A stretch of DNA of 64,000 nt from Streptomyces asiaticus (GTDB lineage Bacteria > Actinomycetota > Actinomycetes > Streptomycetales > Streptomycetaceae), in contig NZ_JAGSHX010000006.1 of NCBI RefSeq assembly GCF_018138715.1, positions 9,858,001 to 9,922,000 of the forward strand, read 5' to 3'. Shown in pieces: positions 34,308-46,700 of this stretch. The translations under genes were made by a program, and so were the position numbers. The notes beneath the pieces were generated by a model. The model worked only from the letters and a program-made list of their open reading frames with translations, did not search any database and was not told the origin of the DNA. Within the stretch, counting starts at the first letter, position 1. Every line of letters starts with the position of its first letter.

Positions 34308-35510
34308 ATGACCGCTGTCGACAACCAGATCCACACCTACCCGTTCGGTCCGCAGCTCGGACTCGACGAGGACCCCGCCTACGAACAGGCCCGCCGTGCC
34401 GGGACGCTGACCAGGGTGCAGATGCCCTACGGCAGCCCGGGCTGGCTGGTCACCCGCTACGACGACATCAAGGTCGTGCTCTCCGACCCCCGGTTCAGCC
34501 GCACGGCCACCCTGGGGAAGGACATCGCGCGCAGTACGCCCGCGATCGAGACCGACATGTCCATCCTCTCCATGGACCCACCCGATCACACGAGGCTGCG
34601 CAGGCTGGTGGCGCAGGCGTTCACCATGCGCCAGGTCGAGCAGCTGCGCCCGGCGATCGACGAGATCATCAACGACCTGCTCGACCGGATCGAGGCGGAC
34701 GGCACCACGGCGGACCTCGCCCAGGCACTGACCTGGCCCCTGCCGGTGCGGGTGATCTGCCGTCTGCTCGGTGTGCCCATCGGCGACCACGCGAGGTTCG
34801 CCCAGTGGACCGACGACATCATGTCGGTGGTCTCCACCGACCTCGAACTGATCGTCAAGGCCAGGGACGGCCTCATCGCCTACCTCGCCGAGCTCATCGC
34901 CGAGCGCCGGGCCGCCCCCGCCGACGACCTGCTGAGCAGGCTGATACAGGCCACGGATCAGGACCAGCGGCTCAGCGAGCAGGAACTCGTCGTCTTCGGA
35001 ATGACCCTGCTGCTGGCCGGGCACGAGACCACGGCCAATCAGATCGGCAACTTCCTCTTCCTGCTGCTGAGCCGCCCCGAGCTGTGGCAGCGGCTGGTCG
35101 ACGACCCGGGGCTGGTGCCCCAGGCGGTCGAGGAGCTCCTGCGGTACACCCCGCTCGCCACGGCGGGAAACTTCCCCCGGATGGCCATCGAGGACGTCGA
35201 GCTGGGCGGCACCCTTGTCCGGGCGGGAGACGTGGTGATCGTGCACGTGGCCGCGGGCAACCGGGACGAGACGGTCTTCGAGCACGCCGACCGTATCGAC
35301 TTCGACCGCGACGCGCGGGCCCACATCGCCTTCGGCCACGGCGCCCACCACTGCCTGGGCCACCAACTGGCCAGGGCGGAACTCCAGATGGTGCTCACCA
35401 CGCTGGTGCGGCGCTTCCCCCGGCTGCGCCTGGCCGTCCCCGCCGACGAGGTGCCGTGGCGGATCGAACGACTGGTGAACGGCGTCAGCGCGCTGCCGGT
35501 CACCTGGTGA
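34308..35510 (+). CDS. Cytochrome P450 monooxygenase (tailoring)
   Basis: A 400-residue soluble bacterial P450. The I-helix oxygen-activation motif AGHETT is at about residue 240, the K-helix ExxR as EELLR, and the haem-binding loop FGHGAHHCLG at about residue 343, with the cysteine thiolate present. The ATG at 34308 is chosen because AAGGAG lies 9 bp upstream; the in-frame ATG at 34281 has no such site and would add nine residues. Length and motifs fit the CYP105/CYP107 group that hydroxylates macrolides. The gene lies within the PKS operon, 52 bp before the fifth PKS gene, so a role in oxidising the polyketide is likely. It needs ferredoxin and a reductase from elsewhere; none is encoded in the window. 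The site of oxidation cannot be read from sequence. Confidence 0.93.
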   Translation: MTAVDNQIHTYPFGPQLGLDEDPAYEQARRAGTLTRVQMPYGSPGWLVTRYDDIKVVLSDPRFSRTATLGKDIARSTPAIETDMSILSMDPPDHTRLRRLVAQAFTMRQVEQLRPAIDEIINDLLDRIEADGTTADLAQALTWPLPVRVICRLLGVPIGDHARFAQWTDDIMSVVSTDLELIVKARDGLIAYLAELIAERRAAPADDLLSRLIQATDQDQRLSEQELVVFGMTLLLAGHETTANQIGNFLFLLLSRPELWQRLVDDPGLVPQAVEELLRYTPLATAGNFPRMAIEDVELGGTLVRAGDVVIVHVAAGNRDETVFEHADRIDFDRDARAHIAFGHGAHHCLGHQLARAELQMVLTTLVRRFPRLRLAVPADEVPWRIERLVNGVSALPVTW

Positions 35511-35561
35511 CCCGCGACCACGGCAACCCAACACAGCACACACGACCAAGGACTCGGGCGG

Positions 35562-38500
35562 ATGGCTGACCACGACAAGCTTCGCGACTACCTGCGGCTG
35601 GCGACCTCGGAACTGCACACGCTGCGCACCCGGGTGCGCGAGCTGGAGTCCGCGACACCCGAACCACTCGCCATCGTGGGTATGGCCTGCCGGTATCCCG
35701 GCGGGGTCCGGACCCCCGAGAATCTGTGGGAGCTGGTGGCCGGCGAGGTGGACGCCACCTCGGACTTCCCCAGGGACCGCGGCTGGCGGCTCGACCCGGG
35801 GGACAGCCTGACCGAGCGCGGGGCGTTCCTCGACGGGGCGGGCGATTTCGACCCGGCGTTCTTCGGCGTCTCACCGCGCGAGGCGCGGGGGATGGACCCG
35901 CAGCAGCGACTCGTGCTGGAGGTCGCCTGGGAGGCGCTCGAAGACGCCCGCATCGTCCCGGAAACGCTGCACGGCAGGCCGACCGGGGTGTTCGTCGGCG
36001 CCTCCTACCAGGGCTACGACACGCTCGCCGACGATGCGTCGGAAGTCATGATCGGCAACGTGTCCAGTGTGATATCCGGGCGCGTCGCCTACACCCTCGG
36101 CCTGAACGGTCCCGCGCTCACCGTCGACACGGCCTGCTCGTCCTCGCTGGTGGCGTTGCATCTGGCGGGGGAGTCGCTGCGCCGCGGGGAGTGTGACCTC
36201 GCACTGGCCGGTGGTGTCGCGGTCCAGGCGGTCCCCGCGCTGTTCGTGGAGTTTTCGCGGCAGCGGGGGTTGGCGGTGGATGGTCGGTGTAAGTCGTTTG
36301 GGGAGGGTGCGGATGGGACGGGGTTTTCTGAGGGTGCGGGGTTGGTGGTGTTGGAGCGGTTGTCGGATGCGGTGGCTTCGGGGCGTCGGGTGTTGGCGGT
36401 GGTGCGGGGTTCTGCGGTGAATCAGGATGGGGCGTCGAATGGGTTGACGGCGCCGTCGGGGGTGGCGCAGGAGCGGGTGATTCGGGCGGCGTTGGTCTCG
36501 GGTGGGTTGTCGGTGGGGGATGTGGATGTGGTGGAGGGGCATGGGACGGGGACGGTGTTGGGGGATCCGATTGAGGCGGGTGCGTTGGTGGGGACGTATG
36601 GGCGGCGGGTGGGTGGTGAGCCGTTGTGGTTGGGGTCGGTGAAGTCGAATATTGGTCATGCGCAGGCGGCTGCTGGGGTGGCTGGTGTGATCAAGATGGT
36701 GATGGCGTTGCGGTGTGGGGTGTTGCCGCGGTCGTTGCATGTGGATGTGCCCTCTTCGAAGGTGGAGTGGGGTTCGGTGCGGGTGCTGACGGAGGCGCGT
36801 GCGTGGCCGGTGGTGGACCGTCCCCGCCGCGCCGCCGTCTCCTCCTTCGGGGTGTCCGGTACGAACGCGCACCTCATCCTGGAACAGGCCGAACCGGAAC
36901 CCCTCCGGCGGGACCCGGTCGCCGCCGGAGTGCTGCCGTATCCCCTGTCCGCCCGCAACGACGCCGGGGTCCGGGAGCAGGCACGGCGGTTGCGTGCGCA
37001 CCTGAAGCGCCACCCCGAGGCCGACCTCGGGGACGTGTCCCACTCGCTCGCCACGACGCGGACCATGTTCGCTCACCGCGCGGTACTGGTCGCCGCGGAC
37101 CGCGATGAACTGGACGAACTCCTGGGCGCCTGCGCGGCCGACGAACCCCGTGGCGCGGTGGTCACCGGGAAGGCGATCTCCACGGGCCGACCCGTGTGGG
37201 TGTTTCCGGGGCAGGGGGCGCAGTGGGTGGGGATGGCGGTGGAGTTGTTGGGGTCGTCGCCGGTGTTCGCCGAGGCGATGGAGGAGTGTGCGGGGGCCAT
37301 GGCGCCGTTCGTGGACTGGTCGTTGGCGGATGTGCTGGGTGATGAGAAGGCGCTGGCTCGGGTGGATGTGGTGCAGCCGGTGTTGTGGGCGGTGATGGTG
37401 TCGTTGGCGCGGTTGTGGCGTTCGTTTGGTGTGGTGCCTGGTGCGGTGGTGGGTCATTCGCAGGGGGAGATCGCGGCGGCGTGTGTGGCGGGGGTGTTGT
37501 CGTTGGAGGACGCGGCGCGGGTGGTGTGTGTGCGGTCGAGGTTGATCGCTCAGAGGCTTGCGGGGCGTGGCGGGATGGTGTCGCTGCCGCTTCCTCTGGG
37601 TGAGGTGGAGGCCCTGATCGCGTCGTATGGCGATGGTCTGGTGGTGGCTGCGGTGAATGGTCCGGAGTCGGTGGTGGTCTCGGGGGCGTCGGAGGCGGTG
37701 GCGGCTCTGGTGGAGCGGGAGCCGCGGGCCCGGCGGATCGCGGTGGACTACGCCTCCCACTCCCCGGCGGTCCAGGACCTTCGCGAGGAGTTGCTGACGG
37801 CCCTGGGGCCGATCGCCCCTGCTGTGGGTACGGTCCCGGTCCACAGCTCGGTGACGGGTGGCCCGATCGACGGGTCGGCCATGGACGCGGAGTACTGGTA
37901 CACCAACCTCCGCGAGCCGGTGAAGTTCCAGGGAGCGGTGTCGGCCCTGCTGGCCGACGGCTTCGGCGCGTTCGTCGAGCCCAGTCCCCACCCGGTACTG
38001 ACCACGGCCGTCGAACAGACCGCCGGGGACGCCGAGATCGCCGTCGTGGGCACACTGCGAAGGCAATCCGGTGGCATCGCGCAGATGCTGCGGGCCGCGG
38101 CGCAAGCGTGTGCCCTCGGAATCGACGTGGACTGGAGCGCGGCGCTTCCGGCCGGCGTCCGGCAGGTGGATCTCCCCACCTACCCGTTCGCCGATGAACG
38201 GTTCTGGCTGGACGGCGGCTCCGCCCGTGGTGAGGTGTCCGCGGTCGGCCTGGCACCGGTGGACCACGGCCTGCTCGGCGCGAAGGCCGACCTGGCGGCA
38301 TCCGGTGAGCTCGTACTGTCCGGCTCGCTGTCGCTCGCCTCGCATCCATGGCTGGCCGACCACACCGTGCGCGGCTCGGTGATCCTGCCCGGTGCCGCCT
38401 TCGTCGAGCTGGTCGTCCGGGCGGGCGACGAGGTGGGCCGCCCGGCCGTCGAGGAACTCACCCTCCACGCGCCGCTGGTCATCCCGGCGGACGGGCGGGT

Positions 38501-40745
38501 GGATGTGCAGGTGACGGTCGCCACCGACGGTCACGTCCAGGTCCACTCCCGGACCGCCGGATCGGACTGGACCCACCACGCGAGCGCCGTCGTCACCGAC
38601 GGGCCGGGCGAGGCGCCGGTCTGGCGGAGCTGGCCGCCGGAACCGGCGGAAGCGGTGGACATCGAACGGTTCTACGAGACCCTGGAGGACAACGGCCTGG
38701 ACTACGGGCCGGCCTTCCGCGGTGTGCGGGCCATGTGGCGGTCGGCGGACGTGTACTACGCCGAAGTGGCGCTGCCGGACGAGGTGCCGGAGACCGCGTT
38801 CGTACTGCACCCCGCGCTGCTCGACTCCGCACTTCAGGTGATGGCCTTCGCGGCGGCCGAGCCCGGCCGCGTATCCCTTCCCTTCGCCTGGTCGGGGATC
38901 TCCGTACACGCCTCGGGGGCTCGGTCGTTGCGCGTGCGCGTCGCCGCGACGCGGGCCGGGGACATCTCGGTACTCGCCACCGATCCGGCGAACGCGCCGG
39001 TGGTCACCGTGGACCGGGTGCGCTCCCGCACGCTCAGCGCCGGCCGGCTCGACCCCCCGCTGGCCGGTCTGCTCTCCCGCCTGGAGTGGACACCCGTGGA
39101 ACCCGGCCCGCCGGCCGTCGATCCGGGCCCCACCGTGAGGTACGAGTGCGAGGTGGCGGACTCGCCGATCGAGGTGGCGAACCAGGCGCTGGAGGCCGTC
39201 CAGGAGTGGCTGCGGCACGAGGGCCGGCCGGACTCCCGGCTGGTCGTGCTGACACGTGGCGCGGTCTCGACCGGACCCGACGACACGGTCTCCGCCCTCT
39301 GCCAGGCACCGGTGTGGGGGCTGGTGCGCTCGGCGCAGGCCGAACACCCCGGGCGGCTGGTCATCGTCGACATCGACGACGGGTCCGACGATGCCCTCTG
39401 CGCCGCTCTCGCGACCGGCGAGCCACAGCTCGCCCTGCGCCGCGGCGTGATCCTGGCCCCCCGGCTGATGAGTGCCCGGGGCGAAGAAGGTGACCTCCCG
39501 CGGATTCCGTCCGACGGAACGGTCCTGGTGACTGGTGGAACCAGCGGCCTCGGCGCCCTGGTGGCGCGCCATCTGGCCCTGCGGCACGGGGTCCGCCACC
39601 TCGTACTCGTCAGCCGGTCCGGACCGCGGGCCGACGGCGTGGCCGAGCTGATCGCCGAACTGGGAGAACTGGGCGCGCGGGCCGAGGCGGTCGCCTGCGA
39701 CGTTGCCGACCGGGACCAGGTCCGCGCGGTGCTCGAGGGCATCGACGAGTTCCCGCTCGCCGGTGTCGTGCACGCCGCGGCCGTACTCGACGACGGTGCC
39801 ATCACCTCGCTGACCCCCGACCGGCTGCGCACCGTCGCCGCACCGAAGATCCAGGGAGCGCTGCATCTGCACGAGCTCACCGAGGGCATGGACCTGCGGC
39901 TGTTCGCCTTGTTCTCCTCGGCGGCCGGAATCCTCGGCTCCCCGGGGCAGGCGAACTACGCGGCGGCCAACGCCTTCCTCGACGCACTGGCCACCCAGCG
40001 GCAGGCGGCCGGCCTCGCCGGGCACTCCCTCGCCTGGGGCCTGTGGGAGCAGACGACATCGCTGACCGCCCCGGTCAAGGCCACCCGCCCCGGGGGCACG
40101 GTCGGCGCCCTGTCCACGGCCGAGGGTCTCGCGCTGTTCGACCGTGCGCTGGCCGGAGCCCACCCGGTGGCCGTGCCGGTCAGGATGGCACCGGCCGCCC
40201 GTGGCCCGGTGCGACCGGCGGCCGCCGCCGTGGTCGCCGAGCCGGACTTCGCCGCGCGCGTGGCCGCGCTGGGCCCCGCCGAGCGCGGACGCGAACTGCT
40301 GAAGCTGGTGCGCGAGCAGGCCGCGGCGATCCTCGGGTTCGCCGGACGTGAGGAGATCGACCCGCGGCAACCGTTCCTGAAGTCCGGGTTCGACTCCCTC
40401 ACGGCCGTCGAACTGCGCAACCGGCTCAACACCCTCACCGGTCTGCGGCTGCCGGCCACCACGACCTTCGACTTTCCGACCCCCGAGGCACTCGCCGGGA
40501 AACTGGCCGCGGAACTGGCCTCGGCCACCAGCCCCGAACAGGCGCTGCTGGCCGCCCTGGACCACCTCGAGTCGGTACTCGCCGCGCCGTCGACCGACGA
40601 GGCGCTGCGCACCGTCCTGGCCGACCGCGTGGCGAAGCTGCACGCGCGCGGCAACACCGAGGACCGGCATTCCGCCACGCGGCTGCGGGATGCCGGCGCC
40701 GACGAACTCTTCGACTTCATCCACAACGAGCTCGGCATGAAGTAG
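35562..40745 (+). CDS. Type I PKS, module 7 (KS-AT-DH-KR-ACP)
   Basis: A single-module protein of 1727 residues with an N-terminal docking coiled coil ([20 protein letters not shown]). KS about 30-450 (Cys192); AT about 544-840 with GHSQGE and DYASH (methylmalonyl); DH from about 895 with an intact [10 protein letters not shown] and DSALQ; KR about 1319-1500 with GGTSGLG, LDD and Ser/Tyr/Asn; ACP Ser1612. The expected product is a trisubstituted alkene carrying a methyl. The C-terminus ends in a docking helix ([12 protein letters not shown]). The ATG at 35562 follows AAGGA by 9-10 bp. KS7 shares a 658-bp near-identical block with KS8, and AT7 is a mosaic of AT5- and AT8-like tracts. The next PKS gene starts 47 bp downstream. 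Confidence 0.95.
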   Translation: MADHDKLRDYLRLATSELHTLRTRVRELESATPEPLAIVGMACRYPGGVRTPENLWELVAGEVDATSDFPRDRGWRLDPGDSLTERGAFLDGAGDFDPAFFGVSPREARGMDPQQRLVLEVAWEALEDARIVPETLHGRPTGVFVGASYQGYDTLADDASEVMIGNVSSVISGRVAYTLGLNGPALTVDTACSSSLVALHLAGESLRRGECDLALAGGVAVQAVPALFVEFSRQRGLAVDGRCKSFGEGADGTGFSEGAGLVVLERLSDAVASGRRVLAVVRGSAVNQDGASNGLTAPSGVAQERVIRAALVSGGLSVGDVDVVEGHGTGTVLGDPIEAGALVGTYGRRVGGEPLWLGSVKSNIGHAQAAAGVAGVIKMVMALRCGVLPRSLHVDVPSSKVEWGSVRVLTEARAWPVVDRPRRAAVSSFGVSGTNAHLILEQAEPEPLRRDPVAAGVLPYPLSARNDAGVREQARRLRAHLKRHPEADLGDVSHSLATTRTMFAHRAVLVAADRDELDELLGACAADEPRGAVVTGKAISTGRPVWVFPGQGAQWVGMAVELLGSSPVFAEAMEECAGAMAPFVDWSLADVLGDEKALARVDVVQPVLWAVMVSLARLWRSFGVVPGAVVGHSQGEIAAACVAGVLSLEDAARVVCVRSRLIAQRLAGRGGMVSLPLPLGEVEALIASYGDGLVVAAVNGPESVVVSGASEAVAALVEREPRARRIAVDYASHSPAVQDLREELLTALGPIAPAVGTVPVHSSVTGGPIDGSAMDAEYWYTNLREPVKFQGAVSALLADGFGAFVEPSPHPVLTTAVEQTAGDAEIAVVGTLRRQSGGIAQMLRAAAQACALGIDVDWSAALPAGVRQVDLPTYPFADERFWLDGGSARGEVSAVGLAPVDHGLLGAKADLAASGELVLSGSLSLASHPWLADHTVRGSVILPGAAFVELVVRAGDEVGRPAVEELTLHAPLVIPADGRVDVQVTVATDGHVQVHSRTAGSDWTHHASAVVTDGPGEAPVWRSWPPEPAEAVDIERFYETLEDNGLDYGPAFRGVRAMWRSADVYYAEVALPDEVPETAFVLHPALLDSALQVMAFAAAEPGRVSLPFAWSGISVHASGARSLRVRVAATRAGDISVLATDPANAPVVTVDRVRSRTLSAGRLDPPLAGLLSRLEWTPVEPGPPAVDPGPTVRYECEVADSPIEVANQALEAVQEWLRHEGRPDSRLVVLTRGAVSTGPDDTVSALCQAPVWGLVRSAQAEHPGRLVIVDIDDGSDDALCAALATGEPQLALRRGVILAPRLMSARGEEGDLPRIPSDGTVLVTGGTSGLGALVARHLALRHGVRHLVLVSRSGPRADGVAELIAELGELGARAEAVACDVADRDQVRAVLEGIDEFPLAGVVHAAAVLDDGAITSLTPDRLRTVAAPKIQGALHLHELTEGMDLRLFALFSSAAGILGSPGQANYAAANAFLDALATQRQAAGLAGHSLAWGLWEQTTSLTAPVKATRPGGTVGALSTAEGLALFDRALAGAHPVAVPVRMAPAARGPVRPAAAAVVAEPDFAARVAALGPAERGRELLKLVREQAAAILGFAGREEIDPRQPFLKSGFDSLTAVELRNRLNTLTGLRLPATTTFDFPTPEALAGKLAAELASATSPEQALLAALDHLESVLAAPSTDEALRTVLADRVAKLHARGNTEDRHSATRLRDAGADELFDFIHNELGMK
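36246..36903 (+). repeat. 658-bp near-identical KS block, copy in module 7
   Basis: This block aligns without gaps to 41519-42176 in KS8; I see only a few mismatches (one makes FGVSGT into FGASGT). Codon use inside is strikingly TTG/GTG/GGT/GGG-rich compared with both flanks. A separate identical stretch of about 58 bp just upstream (from 36135, matching 41408) is split off by about 50 bp of diverged sequence. Confidence 0.9.
37194..37953 (+). repeat. Homogenised mosaic AT tract, copy in module 7
   Basis: The tract is near-identical to AT5 (28361-29120), but with an internal piece around 37278-37370 ([28 protein letters not shown]) that matches AT8 instead. It ends sharply after VSALL, where AT7 diverges from AT5. 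Confidence 0.87.
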
Positions 40746-40792
40746 AGCCGTTCCCCGCCCCCTCAGACCCGTCTCACGGAGATCTCCCGCTT

Positions 40793-43700
40793 ATGCCGAA
40801 CGAGGATGAACTGCTCAACCACCTGCGCTGGGTCACGGCCGAACTGCACGAAGCCCGCAAGCGCCTGAAGGAGCACGAGGCGGCCGCGCGCGAGCCGCTC
40901 GCGATCGTGGGCATGGCCTGCCGGTATCCCGGCGGGATCAGCTCACCCGAGGAGCTGTGGCAGCTCGTCGCCGACGAGCGCGACGCCATCACACCGCTGC
41001 CCACCGACCGTGGCTGGACCCTGGACGGGCTCCTGGACGACGACCCCGCGAGCCGTGGCAAGTCCTACGCGGGACATGGTGGTTTCCTCACCGAGGGCGA
41101 CTGGTTCGACGCCGAACACTTCGGCATCTCGCCCAGGGAGGCGCTGGCCACCGACCCGCAACACCGCGTGCTGCTGGAACTGGCGTGGGAGGCCCTGGAA
41201 CGGTCGGGCATCGCCCCGGACTCGCTGCGCGGCAGCCGCACGGGCGTGTTCACCGGGGTCATGTACCACAACTACGTCGACCGCCTCACCAGCGTCCCCG
41301 ACGAGCTGGAGGGATACCTCGGCACCGGCAACTCCGGTGGCGTCGCCTCCGGCCGCATCGCCTACACCCTGGGCCTCGAAGGGCCCGCCATGACCCTCGA
41401 CACCACATGCTCGTCCTCGCTGGTGGCGTTGCATCTGGCGGGGGAGTCGCTGCGCCGCGGGGAGTGCGATCTCGCGCTCGCCGGCGGGGCGACGCAGATG
41501 TTCACGCCTGCCGCTTTCGTGGAGTTTTCGCGGCAGCGGGGGTTGGCGGTGGATGGTCGGTGTAAGTCGTTTGGGGAGGGTGCGGATGGGACGGGGTTTT
41601 CTGAGGGTGCGGGGTTGGTGGTGTTGGAGCGGTTGTCGGATGCGGTGGCTTCGGGGCGTCGGGTGTTGGCGGTGGTGCGGGGTTCTGCGGTGAATCAGGA
41701 TGGGGCGTCGAATGGGTTGACGGCGCCGTCGGGGGTGGCGCAGGAGCGGGTGATTCGGGCGGCGTTGGTCTCGGGTGGGTTGTCGGTGGGGGATGTGGAT
41801 GTGGTGGAGGGGCATGGGACGGGGACGGTGTTGGGGGATCCGATTGAGGCGGGTGCGTTGGTGGGGACGTATGGGCGGCGGGTGGGTGGTGAGCCGTTGT
41901 GGTTGGGGTCGGTGAAGTCGAATATTGGTCATGCGCAGGCGGCTGCTGGGGTGGCTGGTGTGATCAAGATGGTGATGGCGTTGCGGTGTGGGGTGTTGCC
42001 GCGGTCGTTGCATGTGGATGTGCCTTCTTCGAAGGTGGAGTGGGGTTCGGTGCGGGTGCTGACGGAGGCGCGTGCGTGGCCGGTGGTGGACCGTCCCCGC
42101 CGCGCCGCCGTCTCCTCCTTCGGGGCGTCGGGTACGAACGCGCACCTCATCCTGGAACAGGCCGAACCGGAACCCGCCGCGCGGCCCGAGGCACTGGGCT
42201 CCGGCACCATGCCGTCCCGGCCGGACAACGCCGTGGTGCCGCTGGTGCTCACCGCCAGCACCCCGGCGGCGCTGCGGGCGCAGGCCGAACGGCTGCTCGA
42301 CGTCGTCGACCACGACCTGACCGACCTCGCCCGCGCGCTGAGCACCACCAGGGCGACACTGCGCACTCGCGCGGTGTCGGTGGTTGGCACCGTCGCCCAG
42401 GCGCGCGCCGCCCTGCGCGCCGTGGCCGACGGGCAGCCCAGCGCCGACGTCGTCACCGGCACCGCGCGTGCGGAAACCCACGACGTCGTGTTCGTGTTCC
42501 CGGGGCAGGGGTCGCAGTGGGTGGGCATGGCGGCGGAGTTGTGGGAGTCGTCGCCGGTGTTCGCCGAGGCGATGGAGGAGTGTGCGGGGGCCATGGCGCC
42601 GTTCGTGGACTGGTCGTTGGCGGATGTGCTGGGCGATGAGAAGGCGCTGGCTCGGGTGGATGTGGTGCAGCCGGTGCTGTTCGCGGTGATGGTGTCGCTG
42701 GCGCGGTTGTGGCGGTCGTTCGGGGTGGAGCCCGCGGCGGTGGTGGGGCATTCGCAGGGGGAGATCGCGGCGGCGTGTGTGGCGGGCGCCTTGTCGCTGG
42801 AGGACGCCGCGCGGGTGGTGTGTGTGCGGTCGAGGCTGATCGCCCAGGAGCTGGCCGGGCACGGCGGAATGATGTCGCTGCCACTGCCTCTCGCCGAGGT
42901 GGAGGACCTGATCGCGTCCCGGGACGCGGAGCTGTCGATCGCGGCGGTCAACGGCCCGCTCTCGGTGGTGGTATCCGGCGCGCCCGAGGACCTCGACGAG
43001 CTGATGTCCCACTGCGCACGGCAAGACGTACGGGCCCGGCGGATCGACGTGGACTACGCCTCCCACTCCGCGCAGGTCGACATCCTCGCCGACGAACTCC
43101 TGCGCGCCCTGGACACCATCACTCCCCGCCAGGCCACGGTGCCGTTCTTCTCCACGGTGACCGGGCGGTTCGAGCCCACCGCCGCGCTGGACGCCGAGTA
43201 CTGGCTGCGGAACCTGCGCCACCCTGTCCGTCTCGACTCCGCGGTACGTGGCCTCGCCGATGCGGGCTTCGACACGTTCATCGAGGTCAGCAGCCATCCC
43301 GTGGTGCTGCCCGGTGTGCAGGACACACTCGCGGAGCTGGACGTTCCCGCGACGACGGTGGGTACGCTGCGCCGCCGGTCCGGTGGCATGGACCAGTTTC
43401 TGCGTGCGCTGTCCGCGGCGTTCGCCGGCGGCGCGGCGGTGGACTTCGGCCCGCTGTGGGCAGACCGCCCGCCCGCCTTCGTCGACCTGCCCACCTACGC
43501 CTTCCAGCGTGAGCGGTACTGGCTCACCGACGCCGGAGGAGGCGACGTGTCCACGGTCGGTCTGGCTGGTGCCGGACACGGTCTGCTCGGCGCTGTGCTG
43601 GAGGTCGCCGAGACCGGGGACACCGTGCTGACCGGCTCGTTGTCCGTCGACTCCCACCCCTGGCTGGTCGATCACACCGTGCTCGGCTCGGTGATGTTCC

Positions 43701-46700
43701 CGGGCGCGGGCTTCGTGGAGATGGTGCTCAGGGCGGCGGACGAGGCCGACTGCGGGCGCGTCGAGGAACTGACCCTGCACACACCGCTGGTGTTCGAGGG
43801 CCATGAGCGGGTCGACGTCCAGGTGGCCGTGGGAGGCGACCGCGCCGGGCGTCGTGAGGTGACGGTGCACTCGCACGCGGCAGGCAGCTCGACGGCATGG
43901 GTGCTGCACGCGACCGCCACCGTGGCCCGCGAACCCGTCCCGGCACCCCCGGGCTGGGAGGCATGGCCACCCCCGGGCGCCGTCGAGGCGGACCTGGGCG
44001 ACTTCTACGACGCCCTCGCGGCGGACGGCCTCCGGTACGGGCCGATGTTCCAGGGCGTGCGACGGGTGTGGCGCGACGGAGAGGTGCGCTACGCGGAGAT
44101 CGCCCTGCCGGAAGGGGCCACCCCCGAGGGCTTCGTACTCCATCCCGTCCTGCTGGACGCGGCATTGCAGGTGATGGCGCACGGCAGTCTGGCGGAGGGC
44201 GAGACGTTCCTGCCGTTCACCTGGTCGGACATCTCGGTCTCCGCCTCCGGCGCCCGCGCGCTGCGGATGCGGATGGAGCCCCGGGGCGACAGCGGTGTGT
44301 CGTTGCTGGCCACCGACTCCCTGGGCGTCCAGGTGCTGGCCATCGGCGAGGTCGTCACCATGAAGCTCCCCGCCGGCAGGCCGATGTCCACCCACCGCGG
44401 ATCGACCGCGAAGCTGCTGCGCGTCGACTGGGTACCGGCGCCCGCGGACACCCGGGTACTGATGCCCGTGGACACCTCGCCCCCGCCGAGGACGGCCGTC
44501 CTTCCGGGGTGGCCGGAGCCCATGGAGCCCGCCCCGTCCCCCTTCGACGGCCTCGACGCCCACCCGTACACCGGACTGGACACGCTGGCGGCCGCGATGG
44601 GCACCGGCACCGCGCCCGATGTCGTTCTGCTGCCTCTCGTGCCGCGGTCCGGCGACGCGGTGGCCGACGGGTACGAGCTCACCGGACATGCCATGGCCGC
44701 CATCCAGTCGTGGCTGTCCGACGACACATTCGCCGACGCCACGCTCGCGTTCGTGACCAGGGGGGCGTTCCCGGCCGGTCAGCGCCGGGGACCCGATCCG
44801 GCCGCGGCCGCCGCCGCGGGGTTCATCCGTTCGGCGCAGAGCGAGCACCCGGGGCGCTTCCTGGTCATCGACCTCGATCCCGACGCCGATCCGCCGCTGC
44901 TGCCGCCCGCTGCCGTCATTCCCGGTGACGAACCCGTCGTCGCCGTGCGGGGCGACGGGCTGTTCGTGCCCCGCCTCGCGGAGCACGCCCCCCTTCCCGC
45001 CCTCACCGTGCCCGCGGACACCGAGGCGTGGAGCGTGGACCTGGACTCCGCGGACACCCTGGACGACCTGGGCATCGTGCCCGCGCCCGACGCGCTGGCA
45101 CCGCTGACGGAGGGCCAGGTCCGGCTGTCCGTACGCGCGATGGGCGTCAACTTCCGGGAAGTCCTGGTCGCCCTCGATGTGGTGCCCGGTGGGGACCGGC
45201 CCGCGGGCGGCGAGGCGGCCGGTGTGGTCACCGAGGTCGGTCCTGGCGTCACCGGCTTCTCGGTCGGCGACCGGGTGATGGGGCTGGTCACCGGCGCCTA
45301 CGCCGGGCCGGTCGCCGTGGCCGACCACCGCACGCTGGTGCCGCTGCCCACCGGCTGGACGTACGCCCAGGGAGCGGCGGCGCCGGTCGCCTTCCTCACC
45401 GCCTACTACGGGCTGACCGACCTCGGGGGCGTCCGGCCCGGTGACCGGGTACTGATCCACGCGGCGGCCGGCGGCGTCGGCATGGCCGCGGTGCGGATCG
45501 CACGGCACCTGGGGGCCGAGGTGTTCGCCACGGCCGGCCCGGCGAAGTGGTCCGAGGTGCGGGCCGCCGGGGTCAGCGCCTCCCACCTGGCGTCCTCGCG
45601 GACCACCCGGTTCGAGCACGCCTTCCGGGAGGTGCTCGGAGAGCACCGGATCGATGTCGTACTGAACTCGCTGACCGGCGAGTTCGTCGACGCCTCCCTG
45701 CGGCTGACCGCCGAGGGAGGCCGGTTCCTGGAGATGGGCAAGACCGACATCCGCGACGCCGACGAGATCGGCCTGCACCACCCCTCGGTGCGCTACCGGG
45801 CGTTCGACCTGGTCCTCGACGCCGGTGCCGACCGGATCCAGGCGATGCTGGCCGAACTGGCCGCCCTGATCGGGCAGGGCGCGCTGACCCCGCTGCCGGT
45901 CCGCGCGTGGGACGTCCGCCGCGCCGCGGAGGCGCTGCGGTACGTCAGCCAGGCGCGCCACGTCGGCAAGGTCGTCCTCACCGTGCCCCGGCCGTGGGAT
46001 CCGGCGGGGACGGTGCTGCTTACCGGCGCGAGCGGCACGCTGGGCGGCGTTCTCGCCCGGCACCTGGTCGCCGAGCGCGGGGTCCGCCATCTGCTGCTGC
46101 TCAGCCGCCGGGGGAAGGAGGCGGAGACAGCCGCCGCGCTGGAGGCGGAGCTCACCGCCCTCGGCGCGTCCTCGGTGACCTTCGCGGCCTGCGACGTCGC
46201 CGACCGGGAGGCGGTGCGCGGCGTCCTGGCCGCGATACCGCCGCGGCGCCCCCTCACCGCCGTCGTGCACGCCGCCGGTGCCCTCAGCGACGGTCTGGTC
46301 GGCTCGCTCGGCCGGCCGGACGTCGACGCGGTGTTCCGCCCCAAGGCCGACGGCGCCGCGGTACTCGACGAGCTGACCCGGCCGCACGACCTCGCGGGCT
46401 TTGTGATGTTCTCCTCGGCGGCGGGCGTCACCGGAAACGCCGGCCAGGCGAACTACGCCGCCGCCAACGCGTTCCTCGACGCACTGGCCGAACACAGGGC
46501 CGCCGAGGGCCTGCCCGCGCAGTCGCTGGCCTGGGGACTCTGGGCGGACACCAGCGATCTGACCGCGACGCTCAGCGAGACCGGCCGGGCGAGAATCGCC
46601 CGCTCCGGTGTGCGCGCGCTGTCCGCCGCGGCCGCGCTTGACCTGTTCGACCAGGCAGTCTCCCGCGACGAGGCCCTGCTGCTGCCCATCGACGTCGACC

